Below are positions 33,488-42,936 of a stretch of 64,000 nucleotides of DNA, one piece after another. Numbering within the stretch: the stretch's first letter is position 1; each line of letters starts with the position of its first letter. The translations under genes and the position numbers were made by a program. This stretch comes from Leptolyngbya sp. KIOST-1. GTDB lineage: Bacteria > Cyanobacteriota > Cyanobacteriia > Phormidesmidales > Phormidesmidaceae. The stretch spans positions 186,001 to 250,000 of the forward strand of contig NZ_JQFA01000004.1 in assembly GCF_000763385.1 (NCBI RefSeq), given 5' to 3'. Under the pieces are notes generated by a model. The model ran no database searches and had not been told where the DNA came from. It saw nothing but the letters and a program-made list of their open reading frames with translations.

Positions 33488-36400
33488 CTACAGGGAAAGG
33501 GAAGAGGAGGGAACGGTGAGGTCGATGATGACATCGAGGCGAAAGTCGTTGACCAGCCGGTAGAGGCGCTGGGCCAGGGGATCCTGCTCGGGGGGTAGCT
33601 GGGCGATCAGCTGCCGCACGCGGCGATCGTCAGCGGCCTGGGCCGCCTGGTGCATTTGGCGCAGCCAGTCGGCATCGAGGGCACTAAAGTCGGCCCTGGT
33701 CAAGGGGCGCGAGTCGCCAGGCCAGGACCGTTTGCGGTCAGACAAAACAGCCCTGGAGCTGGGCGAACCGCCACTGGACGAGGAACCGCCTGGGCACAGG
33801 TTGCCCGCTTCATGGACAGAACGATAGGTCAAGCCCAGGCTGCGGCCAATGTGCTCCAGCAGCGTCTGCCGCTGCAGGGGTTTTGGCAACACAGCATTAC
33901 AGCCCGCCGCAATGCAGTCCGATCGCTGCTCTTCAAACACGCTGGCGGTAACCGCAATGATCGTGGTCGTATCCCCTCCCGGCAGGGCGCGGATGCGACG
34001 CGCCACGCCATAGCCATCGAGCACGGGCATGCGCATATCAAGGCAGATCAGGTGGGGGCGCAGCGCCTGCCACAGGTCGATCGCCTCTTCTCCCTGGCTG
34101 GCCTCGCACACCTCAAAACCAGCCGCCTCCAGCCAGTGACGAATCAGCAGTCGACTCTCGGCCACGTCGTCCACCACCAAAATTCGGGGCGTGGCCTGGT
34201 CGGGAGCCAGGTGCAAAACACCCGGCTCTACCGACGAATCGGTGGCGCTGGCCCCGGCGGGGAAGTCTTTGACCATCACGGTGGCCCCCACCGGCAGACT
34301 GACCACAAACGTAGACCCCGCCCCCGGTTGACTCGTGACGGTAATGTCTCCCCCCATCAGCTGGGCGAAGTTGTAGCTGAGCGATAGCCCCAGACCGGTA
34401 CCCTCCGCCGATCGCCGCCCAGACTGGGTCTGCTGAAAGGGTTGAAACAGGTGGTCCAGTTCACCGGCGTCAATGCCCACCCCGGTGTCCTGCACCACAA
34501 TGGTGAGCTGGTAGGGCTTAGCCTCCTCGCCTAGAGCATTTTGCACCGGGGACGGGGCCATCTCGACCAGCGACCACCGCACCACAACCTGCCCCTGGGA
34601 GGTAAATTTGATCGCGTTGCCAATCAGGTTGATCAAAATCTGTCGCAGTTTGCCTTCATCGGCCCATAGCTGGTGGGGCAACCGGGGGGGCTGCACCAGC
34701 TGTAGCTGAATGCCCTTGGCTTCGGCCTTGAGCTGCAGCATGTCCTCTACAGTCTGGAGCAGCTGATGCGGGTCGAAGGCCCCTTCGTTGAGGGTAATCT
34801 TGTTGGCCTCAATTTTGGCCAGGGACAGCACGTTGTTGATCAGCCCCAGCAGGTGGTTGCCGCTGCGGTTGACGATGGCAATCAGGTCCCGGTGGGTTTC
34901 GTCCAGGCTGTCGTCGTCGGACAAAATTTGGGTGAAGCCGAGAATGGAGTTGAGGGGAGTACGCAGCTCGTGGCTCATACTGGCCAGGAAGTCGCCCTTG
35001 GCCTGACTGGCCGCATCGGCCGCCCGTTTGGCGATAGCCAGGGCCTGGGCCTGCTGCTGAGTCTGCCGCAGAAGATTGGCCTGCTGCACCGCCGTACCCA
35101 GGTGAGTCCCCACCTGCAGCACCATCTTGACTTCGTTGCGGGTCCAGGTCCGCGGCCGGTTGTGAGCATAGACCCCCAGCAGCCCCCACAGCTGACTGCC
35201 GGCAAAGATGGGCACAATGACGTAGGCGCGCACCTGCCACTGCTCTAAAAACGCGAGGTAGCAGGTATTAAAGCCCTCGGTGTAGATGTCGTTGACACAG
35301 TGGTAGGTGTGGTCCTGGCGGTAGGTTTCGGCCTGGGTTTCCTGCAGGTAGGTATCTTCAAACAGGAGGTAGCCGCTGTCGAAGTTGCCGTTTCTGAGCG
35401 CCCGCGCACCGCAGTCGTCCTGCTCCAGCAGGGAGCCCTCCACGGTCTGCGCCGTCAGGGTTGAAGGCGCGGTGACATCGGTCAGCGATTCGGCGACCAC
35501 GCGGCCGCTCCAGTCGGCGTTGAAGCGGTAGATCCAGACGCGATCGCAGCTGAGGGCCTGCTGTAGTTCTTCGGTGGTGGCGGCAAAAATCGCCTCCAAA
35601 TTAAGGGTCTGGCGCATGCGCTGAACGATCTGCATCACCGCTTTTTCCCGGTTGGCCACCGATCGAACCGCCACCTCCGCCTGCTTTTGCACGGTGATGT
35701 CGCTACAGGTGCAGACCACCCGTTCGACCTGTCCGCTGTCGCTCAGCTGGGGGTCCACATTGACCAGCAGCCAGCGGGGTGGATCGGCGACGGCCGCACT
35801 GACGCCCATCACCACTTCGCCCAGGGGCTGTTTTTGGGCAATGGCGCGCTGCACTGGCAGCTCTGCCGCCCGAAACGGGGTGCCGTCTTCGTGCTGGATG
35901 TAGCCTGCCTGACCAAATTGCTGGGGCGAGCTGTCGTCGACCTCGGGCAGGTGGAGCAGCAGCTGCGCCGCCTGATTACAGATGAGGATTTCGGCGCGGT
36001 CATTGAGCAACAGTGCCCCCACCGCCATATCGCGGATGAGCGCCCGAAAGCGCTGTTCGCTGCTGGCCAGGGCGACCGCCTGCAAACGCTGCTGGGCCAA
36101 CCGTCGATCGGCCCGCAGTACCCCCAGGGCAATGAGCAGCATGACCGCAGCCCCCAGCCCCACCACCAGGGCTAGCCAGCGAGGATCTAAATTTGGCAGT
36201 GCCCCCGGGTCTGGGGCCAGATCGTCGGGCTGCAGGGCGGTAGCTGCCATCGCGGTGTAGTGCAGTCCACCGATGCCCGTGGCTAGAGTCGGGACCGCCA
36301 TCTGGGCAAACCAGGGTTGACCCAGGCCCAGGTAGCCCTTGGGCCAACGATTTAACGCCAGGGCCAGGGTTGACGCGACCACCGCGATCGCCACCGAGAG

Positions 36401-36853
36401 CAAGACCAGAGGCCAGTTGTACCCGAGGTGAGCGGCCATGTCCATAGCGGCCATACCGATGTAGTGCATTGAGGCGATCGCCAAACCCATTACCAAACCG
36501 CCCGCTCCAATGCCCAGCCAGCTTAAATTAGATCGGCTGACCACTGTCAGCGCCAGGCTGGCCGCCGCCACCGCACAGACCAGCGACAGCCCCGTGGTCA
36601 AACCATCGTAGGTGATACCCATTGGCAACTCCAGGGCCAGCATGCCAATAAAATGGGTGGCCCAGATGCCAATACCCATGGCCAGCCCCCCGCCAATTCG
36701 CCAGGGCCACTGGTGGCGATCGATAGCCAGAATTTGCCGCCCCATGCTCAGGGTGGTAAACGACGCCAATACCGCAACACCGACAGACAAGCTGACTAAG
36801 GCAACGTTATAGTGACCAACTACCCCGTAGGTCATCGCAATGGTTCTAATCAA
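33488..36853 (-). CDS. MHYT-PAS-GAF hybrid histidine kinase
   Basis: 1121-residue membrane sensor. Order: seven-helix MHYT domain (about 7-245, with ATHFIGML, SMHYIGMAAMD and GLHYTAMAA repeats proposed to bind copper or gases), PAS (about 260-385), GAF (about 395-575), HisKA with SMSHELRTPLNSILG (His near 628), HATPase (NLIGNAIKFT, DTGVGI, GTGLGLSLS) and a receiver with LDMRMPVLDGYG (Asp near 938). The C-terminal 130 residues are Ser/Pro-rich, then helical. The GAF resembles cyanobacteriochromes and keeps a cysteine (NTCYLAFLEQ) where bilin is attached in those, but followed by Tyr, not His. Downstream partner: the cyclase regulator. Confidence 0.92.
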   Translation of the reverse strand: MIRTIAMTYGVVGHYNVALVSLSVGVAVLASFTTLSMGRQILAIDRHQWPWRIGGGLAMGIGIWATHFIGMLALELPMGITYDGLTTGLSLVCAVAAASLALTVVSRSNLSWLGIGAGGLVMGLAIASMHYIGMAAMDMAAHLGYNWPLVLLSVAIAVVASTLALALNRWPKGYLGLGQPWFAQMAVPTLATGIGGLHYTAMAATALQPDDLAPDPGALPNLDPRWLALVVGLGAAVMLLIALGVLRADRRLAQQRLQAVALASSEQRFRALIRDMAVGALLLNDRAEILICNQAAQLLLHLPEVDDSSPQQFGQAGYIQHEDGTPFRAAELPVQRAIAQKQPLGEVVMGVSAAVADPPRWLLVNVDPQLSDSGQVERVVCTCSDITVQKQAEVAVRSVANREKAVMQIVQRMRQTLNLEAIFAATTEELQQALSCDRVWIYRFNADWSGRVVAESLTDVTAPSTLTAQTVEGSLLEQDDCGARALRNGNFDSGYLLFEDTYLQETQAETYRQDHTYHCVNDIYTEGFNTCYLAFLEQWQVRAYVIVPIFAGSQLWGLLGVYAHNRPRTWTRNEVKMVLQVGTHLGTAVQQANLLRQTQQQAQALAIAKRAADAASQAKGDFLASMSHELRTPLNSILGFTQILSDDDSLDETHRDLIAIVNRSGNHLLGLINNVLSLAKIEANKITLNEGAFDPHQLLQTVEDMLQLKAEAKGIQLQLVQPPRLPHQLWADEGKLRQILINLIGNAIKFTSQGQVVVRWSLVEMAPSPVQNALGEEAKPYQLTIVVQDTGVGIDAGELDHLFQPFQQTQSGRRSAEGTGLGLSLSYNFAQLMGGDITVTSQPGAGSTFVVSLPVGATVMVKDFPAGASATDSSVEPGVLHLAPDQATPRILVVDDVAESRLLIRHWLEAAGFEVCEASQGEEAIDLWQALRPHLICLDMRMPVLDGYGVARRIRALPGGDTTTIIAVTASVFEEQRSDCIAAGCNAVLPKPLQRQTLLEHIGRSLGLTYRSVHEAGNLCPGGSSSSGGSPSSRAVLSDRKRSWPGDSRPLTRADFSALDADWLRQMHQAAQAADDRRVRQLIAQLPPEQDPLAQRLYRLVNDFRLDVIIDLTVPSSSLSL

Positions 36854-37227
36854 AACGTAAAAGCTGCGTTGAGATACAACCCTATCTTTCCCGAAAAGTT
36901 ACCGCTTGAATCAGCAAACTGCATCGGAAAACACGATCTCTTTTAAATTCACTTTGCTTGTTTAAAATTGAGCTTTATATTAAGTAGTTGAAATTACCGA
37001 AAGTCTTAATTCCAGACGGCCTTCAGCTTTGCTCAATCAATTACCCAGATAAAAGGCATTAGTTAAGCCGTTAAAAGATTACGGGTTAGATAATGAGATA
37101 TCTCTTCAAGATAGAGGCACCAGATTGGCACTATTTAGCGCCTATTATGAGCTAAGCAAGTTTAAAGTTAATTGTCCCCTGCCTTTAGGTAGATGTCAGG
37201 CGGCCAAAACCCGTCAAGCATAGCCCC
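36854..37227. other. AT-rich intergenic region between argS and the sensor kinase gene
   Basis: About 370 bp, clearly more AT-rich than its surroundings, without an open frame of note. It includes the palindrome GAGATATCTC near 37089-37098 and several A/T tracts. It lies upstream of the sensor kinase and downstream of argS, so it probably contains the kinase promoter and regulatory sites. I cannot define boxes. Confidence 0.4.
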
Positions 37228-38985
37228 TTACATGCGCTCCAACACGCGAATGCCCAGCAGCGACAGACCCAGCTTCAGGGTTTTTGCGGTAAGGTCGCAG
37301 AGCAGTAGCCGAGAGGTGCGCTGGGGTTCTGCCGCCTGGAGCACCGAGCAGCGATCGTAGAACTGATTGAACTTTTGGCTCAGCTCAAACAGGTACTGGC
37401 ATAGACGGTTGGGGTAGAGATCCTGAGCTACCTCGCCCAGCACCTCGTCGAGCTGCAGCAGGTGGCGGGCCAGGGCAAACTCGCTGTCGTCTTCGAGGTG
37501 GATGCGGGCCTCGGCAGGGAGATTGTCTAAGTCAATTCCCCCTTTGCGGGCGATGCCCTGCACCCGCACGTAGGCGTAGAGCATGTAGGGGGCGGTATTG
37601 CCCTGCAGGGCCAGCATTTTGTCGAAGCTAAAGATATAGTTGCTGGTACGGTTTTGGCTCAGGTCGGCGTACTTGACCGCGCCGATGCCTACGGTCTCGG
37701 CCACCTGCTGCACAAAAGCATCGGTTTCCTGCCGCCCTTCCGTTTCGATGCGGGCTGTGAGGTCGGCGCGGGCGCGACTGACCGCCTCATCCAGCAAGTC
37801 CTTGAGCTTGATGGTGTCACCGGAACGGGTTTTGAATTTTTTGCCGTCCTCCCCCTGCACGACGCCAAAGGGCACGTGGGTAAACTCGACCCCCGCCGGA
37901 AGCCACCCCGCCTTTGCCGCCACCTGGAAGACCTGGGCAAAGTGGTTGCCCTGGCCCGCATCCACGACGTAGAGCACGCGCTCTGCGCCGTCCTGCTGGG
38001 TGCGGTAGCGAATGGCGGCCAGGTCGGTGGTGGCGTAGTTGTAGCCGCCGTCGGTTTTTTGGATGATCAGCGGCAGCGGGTCGCCGTCTTTGTTGGTAAA
38101 GCCCTCGACAAAGACCACCTTGGCTCCCTGATCCTCTACTAACAGGCCCAGGGCTTCCAGATCCCTCACCACGTCGGCCAGCAAAGGGTTATAGAAGGAT
38201 TCACCTCGTTCTTTAATATCGATATCGAGGCGATCGTAGATGGTTTGAAATTCCTGGCGCGACTGTTCGCAGAGGGCTTGCCAGGCTTGGGTGGCGATCG
38301 CATCCCCCGCCTGCAACTCCACCACGGCCTCGCGGGAGCGGGTTTTGAAATCGTCGTCCTCATCGAAGCGTTTTTTGGCCTGCTTGTAGAAGGCCACCAG
38401 GTCGCCAATATCGACCGATGAACCCGCCTCCAGCGCCTCGGGGCAGGCTTCTCGGAGGTGGGTGATCAGCATGCCAAACTGGGTGCCCCAGTCGCCCACG
38501 TGGTTGAGCCTGAGCACGTCGTGACCCATGAACTCCTGCACCCGGGCAATGGAGTCGCCGATGATGGTGGAGCGCAGGTGCCCCACATGCATTTCTTTGG
38601 CAATGTTGGGGCTGGAGAAATCTACAATCACTTTCTGGGGCATCTTGACCGGCTCTACCCCCAGGCGCGGGTCGGCCTGCATGGCGCGCAGCTGGTCTTC
38701 CAGGTACTCGGTTTTGAATCGCAGGTTAATAAAGCCGGGGCCAGCAATTTCAGGCGGCTCGAAGAGATCGCTGAGGTCGAGCTTTTCGACGATCTGGCTG
38801 GCAATATCGCGGGGTTTTTGCTTGAGCGGCTTGGCCAGGGACATGGCCAGGTTGGCCTGGTAGTCGCCAAACTTGGGGTTGCTGGTGGGCACCAGCATAG
38901 GGTCGGTGCCCGCCAGGTCTGGGCCAAAGGCGGCAACCAGTGCCTGGTCGAACCGAGCGGTGAGCTGTGCCAGTGTAGACTTCAT
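37228..38985 (-). CDS. argS: Arginyl-tRNA synthetase
   Basis: Class I aminoacyl-tRNA synthetase, 585 residues. It has the arginyl N-terminal tRNA D-loop-binding domain ([13 protein letters not shown]), the HIGH-type motif in [17 protein letters not shown], and [13 protein letters not shown]. The KMSKS equivalent is degenerate ([11 protein letters not shown]), as usual in ArgRS. The C-terminal DALR anticodon-binding domain ends [12 protein letters not shown]. Single gene. Confidence 0.97.
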   Translation of the reverse strand: MKSTLAQLTARFDQALVAAFGPDLAGTDPMLVPTSNPKFGDYQANLAMSLAKPLKQKPRDIASQIVEKLDLSDLFEPPEIAGPGFINLRFKTEYLEDQLRAMQADPRLGVEPVKMPQKVIVDFSSPNIAKEMHVGHLRSTIIGDSIARVQEFMGHDVLRLNHVGDWGTQFGMLITHLREACPEALEAGSSVDIGDLVAFYKQAKKRFDEDDDFKTRSREAVVELQAGDAIATQAWQALCEQSRQEFQTIYDRLDIDIKERGESFYNPLLADVVRDLEALGLLVEDQGAKVVFVEGFTNKDGDPLPLIIQKTDGGYNYATTDLAAIRYRTQQDGAERVLYVVDAGQGNHFAQVFQVAAKAGWLPAGVEFTHVPFGVVQGEDGKKFKTRSGDTIKLKDLLDEAVSRARADLTARIETEGRQETDAFVQQVAETVGIGAVKYADLSQNRTSNYIFSFDKMLALQGNTAPYMLYAYVRVQGIARKGGIDLDNLPAEARIHLEDDSEFALARHLLQLDEVLGEVAQDLYPNRLCQYLFELSQKFNQFYDRCSVLQAAEPQRTSRLLLCDLTAKTLKLGLSLLGIRVLERM

Positions 38986-39083
38986 CGGTGTACTTTCCCC
39001 TAACCCCTAATCTCAGAAACCTGCTTGCCGCTGTAGGTGGGCCCTGCCCACCCCCCCATTCACGCTACTACTGGAACTATCCT

Positions 39084-39539
39084 ATGGCTCGTCCTCACCC
39101 GCTCTTAACCGCTGCCGCCATCAGCGCCATGGCTGAATCCACCTTTACCCACCCTCTCAATCCTAGAGCAATCCGCCACGGTAGGTCGCTGGGAGATGCG
39201 ATCGCCTTTGAGTACATCGGCGTCCATCTGGTGCGGGTGGAGCCGGGCCACGACTCGACCCAGTACCACCGCCACCAGGCCGAGGAGGAGTTTATCTACA
39301 TCCTCAGCGGGCGGGGGCTGGCGGAGATTGGCGATGAGACGTTTGAGGTTGGCCCCGGCGATTTTATGGGTTTTGTGGCGGGTGGGTTGGCCCACAGCCT
39401 CAGCAATCCCTTTGGGGAGGATCTAGTTTACCTGGTGGGGGGCATGCGGCTGGAGTTTGATATTTGTGATTACCCAAAGGTGAATACTCGGCTGTATCGC
39501 CGGGGAGAACAGCGGGAGTATGTGGAGCTGGGAGAATGA
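39084..39539 (+). CDS. Cupin domain protein
   Basis: 151 residues from ATG 39084; a second ATG at 39129 is possible because the cupin fold starts only after it. Cupin motif 1 reads PGHDSTQYHRHQAEEEFIYILSG (His, His, Glu in the metal positions) and motif 2 has PGDFMGFVAGGLAHSL with the last His. A small single-domain protein that probably binds one metal; the substrate is unknown. Its stop overlaps the DUF429 start by four bases (ATGA), so the two are translated together. Confidence 0.82.
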   Translation: MARPHPLLTAAAISAMAESTFTHPLNPRAIRHGRSLGDAIAFEYIGVHLVRVEPGHDSTQYHRHQAEEEFIYILSGRGLAEIGDETFEVGPGDFMGFVAGGLAHSLSNPFGEDLVYLVGGMRLEFDICDYPKVNTRLYRRGEQREYVELGE

Positions 39540-40303
39540 GCGATCGCACCCCCTACCACTGCTTTCTTGGCGTTGATCTGGGCTGGCAGAGTGGCCCTAC
39601 GGGGCTGTGCTGCCTGACTATGGCCGACGATGCGCTGGAGCTGGTCGCCCTCGATCGCCTCCAGAGTACCGCCGACATCCTGGCCTGGATCGATCGCTGG
39701 GCGGAGGGGTCTACCAATGCCGTGGTGGCTGTGGATGCGCCAACGCTGATTCCTAACGAGACCGGGATGCGCCTGCCCGATCGCCTGGCCCACAAGTACT
39801 TTGGCCGCTACGACGCGGGCTGCTACCCCGCCAACCGGGGCCGCCCCTTTGCCGAGAAGCTGATTGCCTTTGGCCTGGCGCTGGAGGCGCTGGGTTTTCA
39901 GCACCGGCCCCACAGCGACGCCCAACCCCAGGGGCGATTTCAGCTGGAGGTGTTTCCCCACCCGGCAACGGTGCACCTGTTTGGTCTGAGCAAAATTCTG
40001 AAATACAAGAAAGGCACCCTGGCCCAGCGTCGTCCGGAGTTGGAAAAACTGCGGCAGTACCAGCTCGATGTGTTGCCGACCCTGGAGCCTGCTCTGCCTC
40101 TGGAGGACGCTGATCTGCCCGAGATTCCCCTCACCGGGGCGGCGATGAAGGCGGTGGAAGACCAGCTGGATAGCCTCACCTGCGCCTACGCGGCGGCCCA
40201 CTGGTGGGTTTGGGGTCTAGAGCGAAACTGGGTGCTGGGCGATGTTAGCGAGGGATACATCGTGGTGCCTGCTCCGAATGAATACGCAAAGTTAAGCCAA
40301 TAG
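39536..40303 (+). CDS. DUF429 domain protein
   Basis: 255 residues with the actin/RNase H-like fold typical of DUF429: FLGVDLGWQSGPTGL at the start (Asp at the first metal position), VVAVDAPTLIPN in the second strand, and QLEVFPHPATV with a conserved Glu. The closing segment ends DSLTCAYAAAHWW. The family is suspected to be nucleases or phosphotransferases but has no proven role. Coupled to the cupin gene by a 4-bp overlap. Confidence 0.8.
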   Translation: MSDRTPYHCFLGVDLGWQSGPTGLCCLTMADDALELVALDRLQSTADILAWIDRWAEGSTNAVVAVDAPTLIPNETGMRLPDRLAHKYFGRYDAGCYPANRGRPFAEKLIAFGLALEALGFQHRPHSDAQPQGRFQLEVFPHPATVHLFGLSKILKYKKGTLAQRRPELEKLRQYQLDVLPTLEPALPLEDADLPEIPLTGAAMKAVEDQLDSLTCAYAAAHWWVWGLERNWVLGDVSEGYIVVPAPNEYAKLSQ

Positions 40304-40396
40304 ACAACGGCCTGGTCGATTACAGGAAAGTACAATAAATTACGGGAAAGTGTAGTCCTTTGTATTTGCCTGAAATTTGGGATGCTATGGCTTGAT

Positions 40397-40669
40397 ATGC
40401 CGCCTGTATCGCACCCGTTTTAAAAAGGCTTGCTGGTCGTGCTGATGAACTACAACGATCATGCACCGCCCCATGTCCATGTCAAATACCAAAACGATTA
40501 CGGCAGCTATCGCATTGAGATTAAGTCTCATCGGTGGATGAAACCTGGCAAACCGTTGCCGCCAAAGCTAAAGCAGTTGATTGAAGCTTGGGTAGAAACC
40601 CATGAAGAGGCGTTGATGGATCAGTGGCAGCGAGCGATGCAAAACGAGACAGTCGAAATTGTGGGTTAA
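40397..40669 (+). pseudogene. DUF4160 protein gene with in-frame stop at codon 9
   Basis: From ATG 40397 the frame reads MPPVSHPF, then TAA (40421-40423), then KGLLVVLMNYNDHAPPHVHV and on to the stop at 40667. DUF4160 proteins normally run from an MPxI-type start into the DHxPPHxHV motif without a break, so the stop falls inside the expected N-terminus. A shorter product could start at TTG 40430 or ATG 40445 and would keep the His-rich motif. The DUF2442 gene begins 5 bp later, the usual partner. Either a decayed gene or one using the internal start. Confidence 0.6.
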
Positions 40670-40674
40670 GGGCA

Positions 40675-41052
40675 ATGGAGTGGCAAGCTTGGCAAACACT
40701 GGCAAATGACGAAATCCACTGGCAAAACACCTCCGAAAGGGGCTTATTAAAAGCTGAATGGTTGGGTGACTATTGCCTGCGGTTATGGTTTGAAGCAGTA
40801 CTGGATGTCGAAATCTACGAGCTGGATTTTTTTGCGCTGTTGATTGAAGAAGACCCTGGCCCAGCGCTGTTGCCTCTGCGCGATCGCGAGCGATTCCAGT
40901 TTGTCAAAGGAGACTATGCCCTAATTTGGCCCAATCCCGACAATGGAGCCTACGACGGAGCGGCGATCGACCTGGCACCCGAGTGCGTCCGATTCTTTTG
41001 CGAGCGTTACGGTAAGTTGGTAAAACCGGCTCGGTCCATAGCAGTGGCTTAA
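40675..41052 (+). CDS. DUF2442 family protein
   Basis: 125 residues from ATG 40675. The pattern DYCLRLWFEAVLDVEIYELDFF, then FQFVKGDYALIWPNP and AIDLAPE, fits the DUF2442 domain (strand-loop with WPN and DLAPE near the end), although it is longer than the 80-residue minimum. DUF2442 and DUF4160 genes are very often adjacent and have been proposed as a toxin-antitoxin-like pair; that role is not proven. Five bases separate it from the DUF4160 stop. Base composition is less GC-rich than the neighbours. Confidence 0.7.
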   Translation: MEWQAWQTLANDEIHWQNTSERGLLKAEWLGDYCLRLWFEAVLDVEIYELDFFALLIEEDPGPALLPLRDRERFQFVKGDYALIWPNPDNGAYDGAAIDLAPECVRFFCERYGKLVKPARSIAVA

Positions 41053-41172
41053 AGTCCCTGAGCTATACCAAGTTGACCTCGAAGCAGTCTTTTTTATCCT
41101 GGGCCAAACCGTATGTCTGAACCTGAATTTAGTTGATCTATTGCATTTGTTTAAGGGGCTACCTGCTTAACT

Positions 41173-42219
41173 ATGCCTAAGCCTTTAGATATTCACCATT
41201 TTCTGCAAGGCTCTGGCCCCATCCTCGACGTACGCAGTCCGGGGGAATACGAACACGGGCACATCCCCAGCGCGGTGAGCTTCCCCCTCTTCACCGACGA
41301 CGAACGCGCCCAGGTGGGCACCTGCTACAAACAGGTGGGCCGCGAGGCGGCGGTGGAGCTGGGGTTCGACCTGGCTGGCCCCAAGTGTGGCGAGTTCATT
41401 CGCGCCGCCAAGGCCCTGGCCCCCGACCGCCAGTTGCGGGTGCACTGCTGGCGCGGCGGCATGCGCAGCGGCGGCATGGGCTGGATTTTGGAACTGGCCG
41501 GGTTTACGGTGCACACCCTGGAGGGGGGCTACAAAGCCTACCGTCGCTGGGTGCGGGAGACCCTGGCGACACCCAGGCCAATTGTGATTTTGGGTGGCAT
41601 GACGGGCAGCGGCAAGACGCAGATTCTCCAGGCTCTGGCAGATTTGGGCGAGCCGGTGCTGAATCTGGAGGGGCTCGCCAACCACCGGGGCAGCAGCTTT
41701 GGGGCGCTGCTGCTGCCCCCCCAGCCCTCGACGGAGCACTACGAAAATTTGCTGGCCCAGCGGTGGGCGACGTTCCAAACGGAGCGGCCCATTTGGCTGG
41801 AGGCGGAGAGCCGCCGGGTGGGCACCTGCCGCATTCCCGACGAGCTGTTTGCCCAGATGGAGGCGGCTCCGGCGGTGGAGGTGGTGCGATCGCTCGACGA
41901 ACGCCTTGACCTGCTGGTGGAGATCTACGGCGAGGCCGCTTCAGCAGAATTGGTGGAGGCCACCCAGCGAATTCGCAAGCGCCTGGGGGGCGATCGCACC
42001 CAAGCCGCCATCCAGCACATCCATGCGGGCAACCTGCGCGCTGCCTGCGCCATCATCCTCGACTACTACGATCGCACCTACCGCTACGACCTAGAGCGGC
42101 GGCAGCGAGTAATTCCTCAGCTCGACATCACCGGCCTCTCGCCGGTCGAGAGCGCCCGTCTGCTGATCGAAAAACTGCCTCAGCTTTGCCCACAGCTAGC
42201 CCCAAAAGTCTTGACCTAG
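41173..42219 (+). CDS. mnmH: tRNA 2-selenouridine/geranyl-2-thiouridine synthase
   Basis: Also called SelU or YbbB. It replaces sulfur with selenium, via a geranylated intermediate, at the wobble uridine of certain tRNAs. The 348-residue protein joins an N-terminal rhodanese domain with catalytic Cys in VHCWRGGMRSGG to a P-loop domain with Walker A GGMTGSGKTQIL (near residue 140). NLEGLANHRGSSFG is a further signature. Whether selenophosphate is available here is unknown; no selD is in the window. Confidence 0.94.
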   Translation: MPKPLDIHHFLQGSGPILDVRSPGEYEHGHIPSAVSFPLFTDDERAQVGTCYKQVGREAAVELGFDLAGPKCGEFIRAAKALAPDRQLRVHCWRGGMRSGGMGWILELAGFTVHTLEGGYKAYRRWVRETLATPRPIVILGGMTGSGKTQILQALADLGEPVLNLEGLANHRGSSFGALLLPPQPSTEHYENLLAQRWATFQTERPIWLEAESRRVGTCRIPDELFAQMEAAPAVEVVRSLDERLDLLVEIYGEAASAELVEATQRIRKRLGGDRTQAAIQHIHAGNLRAACAIILDYYDRTYRYDLERRQRVIPQLDITGLSPVESARLLIEKLPQLCPQLAPKVLT

Positions 42220-42254
42220 TTGCGAAGCTCTGCGCTCAAAGCCCCCACCACAGG

Positions 42255-42286
42255 CAACGCCAGCACCGTTAGCGATGCTGGCGTTG
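42255..42286. terminator. Hairpin between mnmH and a convergent gene
   Basis: An 11-bp perfect stem CAACGCCAGCA / TGCTGGCGTTG with a 10-base loop sits between two converging stop codons (42219 and 42308). No strong U-tract on either side; it could serve both directions. Confidence 0.6.
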
Positions 42287-42307
42287 CGGGGTACCCATAG
42301 ATGGAGA

Positions 42308-42643
42308 TTAGGAGTTGGGCTGAGTGGTGACGTTGGTCGCGCCATCGACGCCCAGGGCTACTTTCTTCGCCTGCTCCAGCACGCTTTCAGCGTCGGGATT
42401 GTACTTCAGCACCACGGTAGAGCCAGTCTGGGCTACCCACAGGCCCACGCTGTCAGAGATGTTGGCCTGGTCGAGGGCCAGGGCCACGCGCTTGGCCAGA
42501 CCGCTCTCGTCGAACTGGCCGTCAATGCCTACTTTAGCGGGGTCGATTTTGGCCGAAGCAGCCGCTTGTTTTACGTTGATTTTGGGGGAAGCCTTCGCTT
42601 TTTCTTCTTCTTTTTTGCCAAACAGCTTGCCTAGAAAACCCAT
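42308..42643 (-). CDS. Small conserved protein, BON-like C-terminus (hypothetical)
   Basis: 111 residues. It starts MGFLGKLFGKKEEEKAKA: a short amphipathic, basic N-terminus that could touch membranes, then a Lys/Ala-rich linker. The second half alternates helix and strand in the manner of a BON domain (SGLAKRVALALDQANI, then VGLWVAQTGSTVVLKY). The BON assignment is by eye and weak. The gene stands alone, convergent with mnmH and divergent from leuC. Confidence 0.6.
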   Translation of the reverse strand: MGFLGKLFGKKEEEKAKASPKINVKQAAASAKIDPAKVGIDGQFDESGLAKRVALALDQANISDSVGLWVAQTGSTVVLKYNPDAESVLEQAKKVALGVDGATNVTTQPNS

Positions 42644-42936
42644 GACATATCTCCTGATTTAATCGAAGCAGTTTTATGTAGAACGGCTCTGGCGGAAACG
42701 TTTTGGAGTTTGCCAAAGGCCATAACCACACCAGACCGGAATCTACCAGCAAATCGTAAAGAATCGATAAAGGAGTAACAAGCGTCAGCAGATACAATTC
42801 TGCCCTGCCTCTTGATATAGGCGACTGGGCAATGGGGCCGGGGGTTTGGGCTAAGATAGAACACTGGCAACGGGTTCGCCGCCTGCGCCTCTGTTTCACC
42901 GCCACTCCTTTACCGTTATTGCCCCACAGGTCTGCC

